Source: Candidatus Rokuibacteriota bacterium (GTDB taxonomy: Bacteria > Methylomirabilota > Methylomirabilia > Rokubacteriales > JACPHL01). Taken from it: DNA of 6,192 bases. The notes below the pieces were generated by a model. That model ran no database searches. It worked only from the letters and a program-made list of their open reading frames with translations, and was not told the origin of the DNA. The DNA lies in assembly GCA_016188625.1 (NCBI GenBank), contig JACPHL010000022.1, forward strand, positions 1 through 6,192. Reading direction: 5' to 3'. The number at the start of each line of letters is the position of its first letter. Positions within the stretch are counted from its first letter, which is position 1. Positions 4,906 through 6,192 of this stretch are shown piece by piece. Position numbers and translations under genes: made by a program.

Positions 4906-6192
4906 TGGCGACAGCGCGAGCCCAAGGCGAGCCGCCGGAGGTCCACGATCCCGCCGTCCTCGCCCAGGCCCGGGCGGTCCTGGAGGCCTGCAGGTCCCCG
5001 CGGGAGATGCAGGAGGCCGTGCTCGCGGCGGTGGCCCGGAACGAGGAGTGGCGCGGCCGGCGGTGCCTCAACCTGCTCGCGCCGGAGGCCCCCACCAGCC
5101 CGACCGTGCGGGCGCTCCTGTCGGCCGAGGTGGGCACCCGGGCGGCGGAAGGGCACATCGGCGCCGTCAACCGCTGGTTCGCCGGGACGCGCCACATCGA
5201 CGAGATCGAGGCGCTCTGCGTGGAGCTCTTGAAGCGGGCCTTCCGCGCGCGCTACGCCGAGCACCGGCTCACGGCCGGCATGGGGGGCAACCTGGCGGTC
5301 TATGCCGCGCTCACCCAGCCGGGGGACGTCATCATGAGCGTGGCCCAGCCGGTCGGGGGGCACTCGAGCAATCGCGCCGACGGCCCCGCGGGGGTGCGCG
5401 GCCTCCGGATCGTCGATGTCCCGTTCGATCCGGTCGAGCTCGAGGTGGACCTGGAGCAGTTCCGGCAGGTGGCGCCCCGCGTGCGGCCGAGGCTGGTCGC
5501 GCTCGGGCTGTCGATGACGCTCTTCCCGTTCCCGCTCCAGGCGATGCGGGAGATCGTGGCCGAGTGGGGCGGCCGGATCTTCTTCGACGGCGCGCATCAG
5601 CTCGGCCTGATCGCCGGCGGACAGTTCCAGGACCCGCTGCGCGAGGGGGCGGCGGTGCTGACGGGGTCGGCGGGCAAGACGTTCAGCGGCCCCCAGAGTG
5701 GGATCATGGTGTGGGACGACCCGGCGCTCACGGGGCCCCTGACGCACGCGGTCTTCCCGGTGCTCGCGGCGACGCATCAGGTGAACCGGGTGGCCGCGCT
5801 CGCGGTCGCGGCGGCCGAGATGCTGGCGTTCGGCGAGGGCTACATGGCGCAGATCGTCCGGAACGCCCGGGCCCTGGGCGCCGCGCTGAGCCGCCGCGGC
5901 ATCCCCGTGCTCGGGGCGCACAAGGGCTACACGGCCACGCATCAGGTGATCGCCGATGTGCGCCGGTTCGGCGGGGGCCTCGACGTCGCGCGGCGGCTGG
6001 AGCAGGCCCACATCATCACGAACAAGAACCTGATCCCCGGAGACCGGCCGGAGGACTGGGATCGGCCGAGCGGCCTCCGCATGGGGACCATCGAGGTGAC
6101 CCGCCTGGGGATGCATGAGGCGGAGATGGAGACCATCGCGGCCTTCATGGCGCGGATCCTCGTGGAGCGGGAGAGTCCCGAGGCGGTGGGCC
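4905..6192 (+). CDS. SHMT-family PLP-dependent enzyme (partial, 3' end off window)
   Basis: Open for 429 codons to the window edge with no stop seen. The fold and active site follow serine hydroxymethyltransferase: AAEGHIG with E82 (E57 in E. coli GlyA), AGMGGNLAVYAALTQPGD in place of SGSQANxAVY, VGGH with the PLP-stacking H153, FFDGAHQLGLIAGG with D228 and H231, the PLP lysine K258 in GSAGKTFSGPQSG, and the carboxylate-binding R392 in SGLRMGT. It therefore binds PLP and an amino acid. The tetrahydrofolate and substrate loops differ strongly from GlyA: KRYYGG is VNRWFAG and GGHLTHG is GGHSSNR. A different aldolase, transaldolase or hydroxymethyltransferase role is as likely as glycine hydroxymethyltransferase. 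ATG 4905 has GGAGG (4893-4897) 7 bases upstream. The N-terminal extension (about 50 residues before RCLNLLAPEA) is longer than in GlyA. Confidence 0.85.
   Translation, partial: MATARAQGEPPEVHDPAVLAQARAVLEACRSPREMQEAVLAAVARNEEWRGRRCLNLLAPEAPTSPTVRALLSAEVGTRAAEGHIGAVNRWFAGTRHIDEIEALCVELLKRAFRARYAEHRLTAGMGGNLAVYAALTQPGDVIMSVAQPVGGHSSNRADGPAGVRGLRIVDVPFDPVELEVDLEQFRQVAPRVRPRLVALGLSMTLFPFPLQAMREIVAEWGGRIFFDGAHQLGLIAGGQFQDPLREGAAVLTGSAGKTFSGPQSGIMVWDDPALTGPLTHAVFPVLAATHQVNRVAALAVAAAEMLAFGEGYMAQIVRNARALGAALSRRGIPVLGAHKGYTATHQVIADVRRFGGGLDVARRLEQAHIITNKNLIPGDRPEDWDRPSGLRMGTIEVTRLGMHEAEMETIAAFMARILVERESPEAVG

Noticed and set aside
4730-6118. Long open frames on both strands (462 and 456 codons) across the SHMT-like gene
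   Set aside because: Their products are Arg/Pro/Gly-rich low-complexity shadows. The frame from 4905 carries the conserved PLP-enzyme motifs.

Overview
The window is GC-rich DNA with long GC-ending codon runs, Shine-Dalgarno starts and bacterial gene families: an NtrC-type sigma-54 activator, methylglyoxal synthase, molybdate transporter subunits and an SHMT-like PLP enzyme. It looks like a Gram-negative-type bacterium. A Methylomirabilota/Rokubacteria or deltaproteobacterium-like source is a guess from composition and protein style, not something the sequence proves.

Layout, left to right, all main genes on the + strand. (1) Bases 2-73 may hold the last codons of an unidentified gene. (2) 273-1736 encodes a response regulator with receiver, AAA+ and Fis-type DNA-binding domains; its sigma-54 contact loop reads GAFTNA instead of GAFTGA. 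(3) 1822-2337 is mgsA, with all catalytic residues in place. (4) 2338-2889 is a gene-poor interval holding a good promoter, a very short truncated nucleotidyltransferase reading frame (2440-2571), several inverted repeats, and a candidate small RNA on the minus strand (about 2588-2672) with its own promoter and terminator. Part of this interval is much richer in A+T than the rest. (5) 2890-4324 holds modA and modB, the binding protein and permease of a molybdate-type ABC transporter, without the modC ATPase. (6) 4389-4694, minus strand, is an orphan Phd/YefM-type antitoxin whose N-terminal part looks lost. (7) 4723-4905 is a leader with promoter, hairpin, intrinsic terminator and a short reading frame. 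(8) 4905 to the window end is a large SHMT-fold enzyme that runs off the edge with no stop seen.

The genes do not form one pathway. The regulator and mgsA may be co-transcribed (85-base gap). modA and modB are tightly coupled (4-base gap). The stretches with most unexplained structure are the interval before modA, where a promoter-hairpin-terminator unit points away from the mod genes next to overlapping palindromes, and the leader before the SHMT-like gene, which has the same promoter-hairpin-terminator design. The truncated nucleotidyltransferase and broken antitoxin suggest past rearrangement on both sides of modAB.
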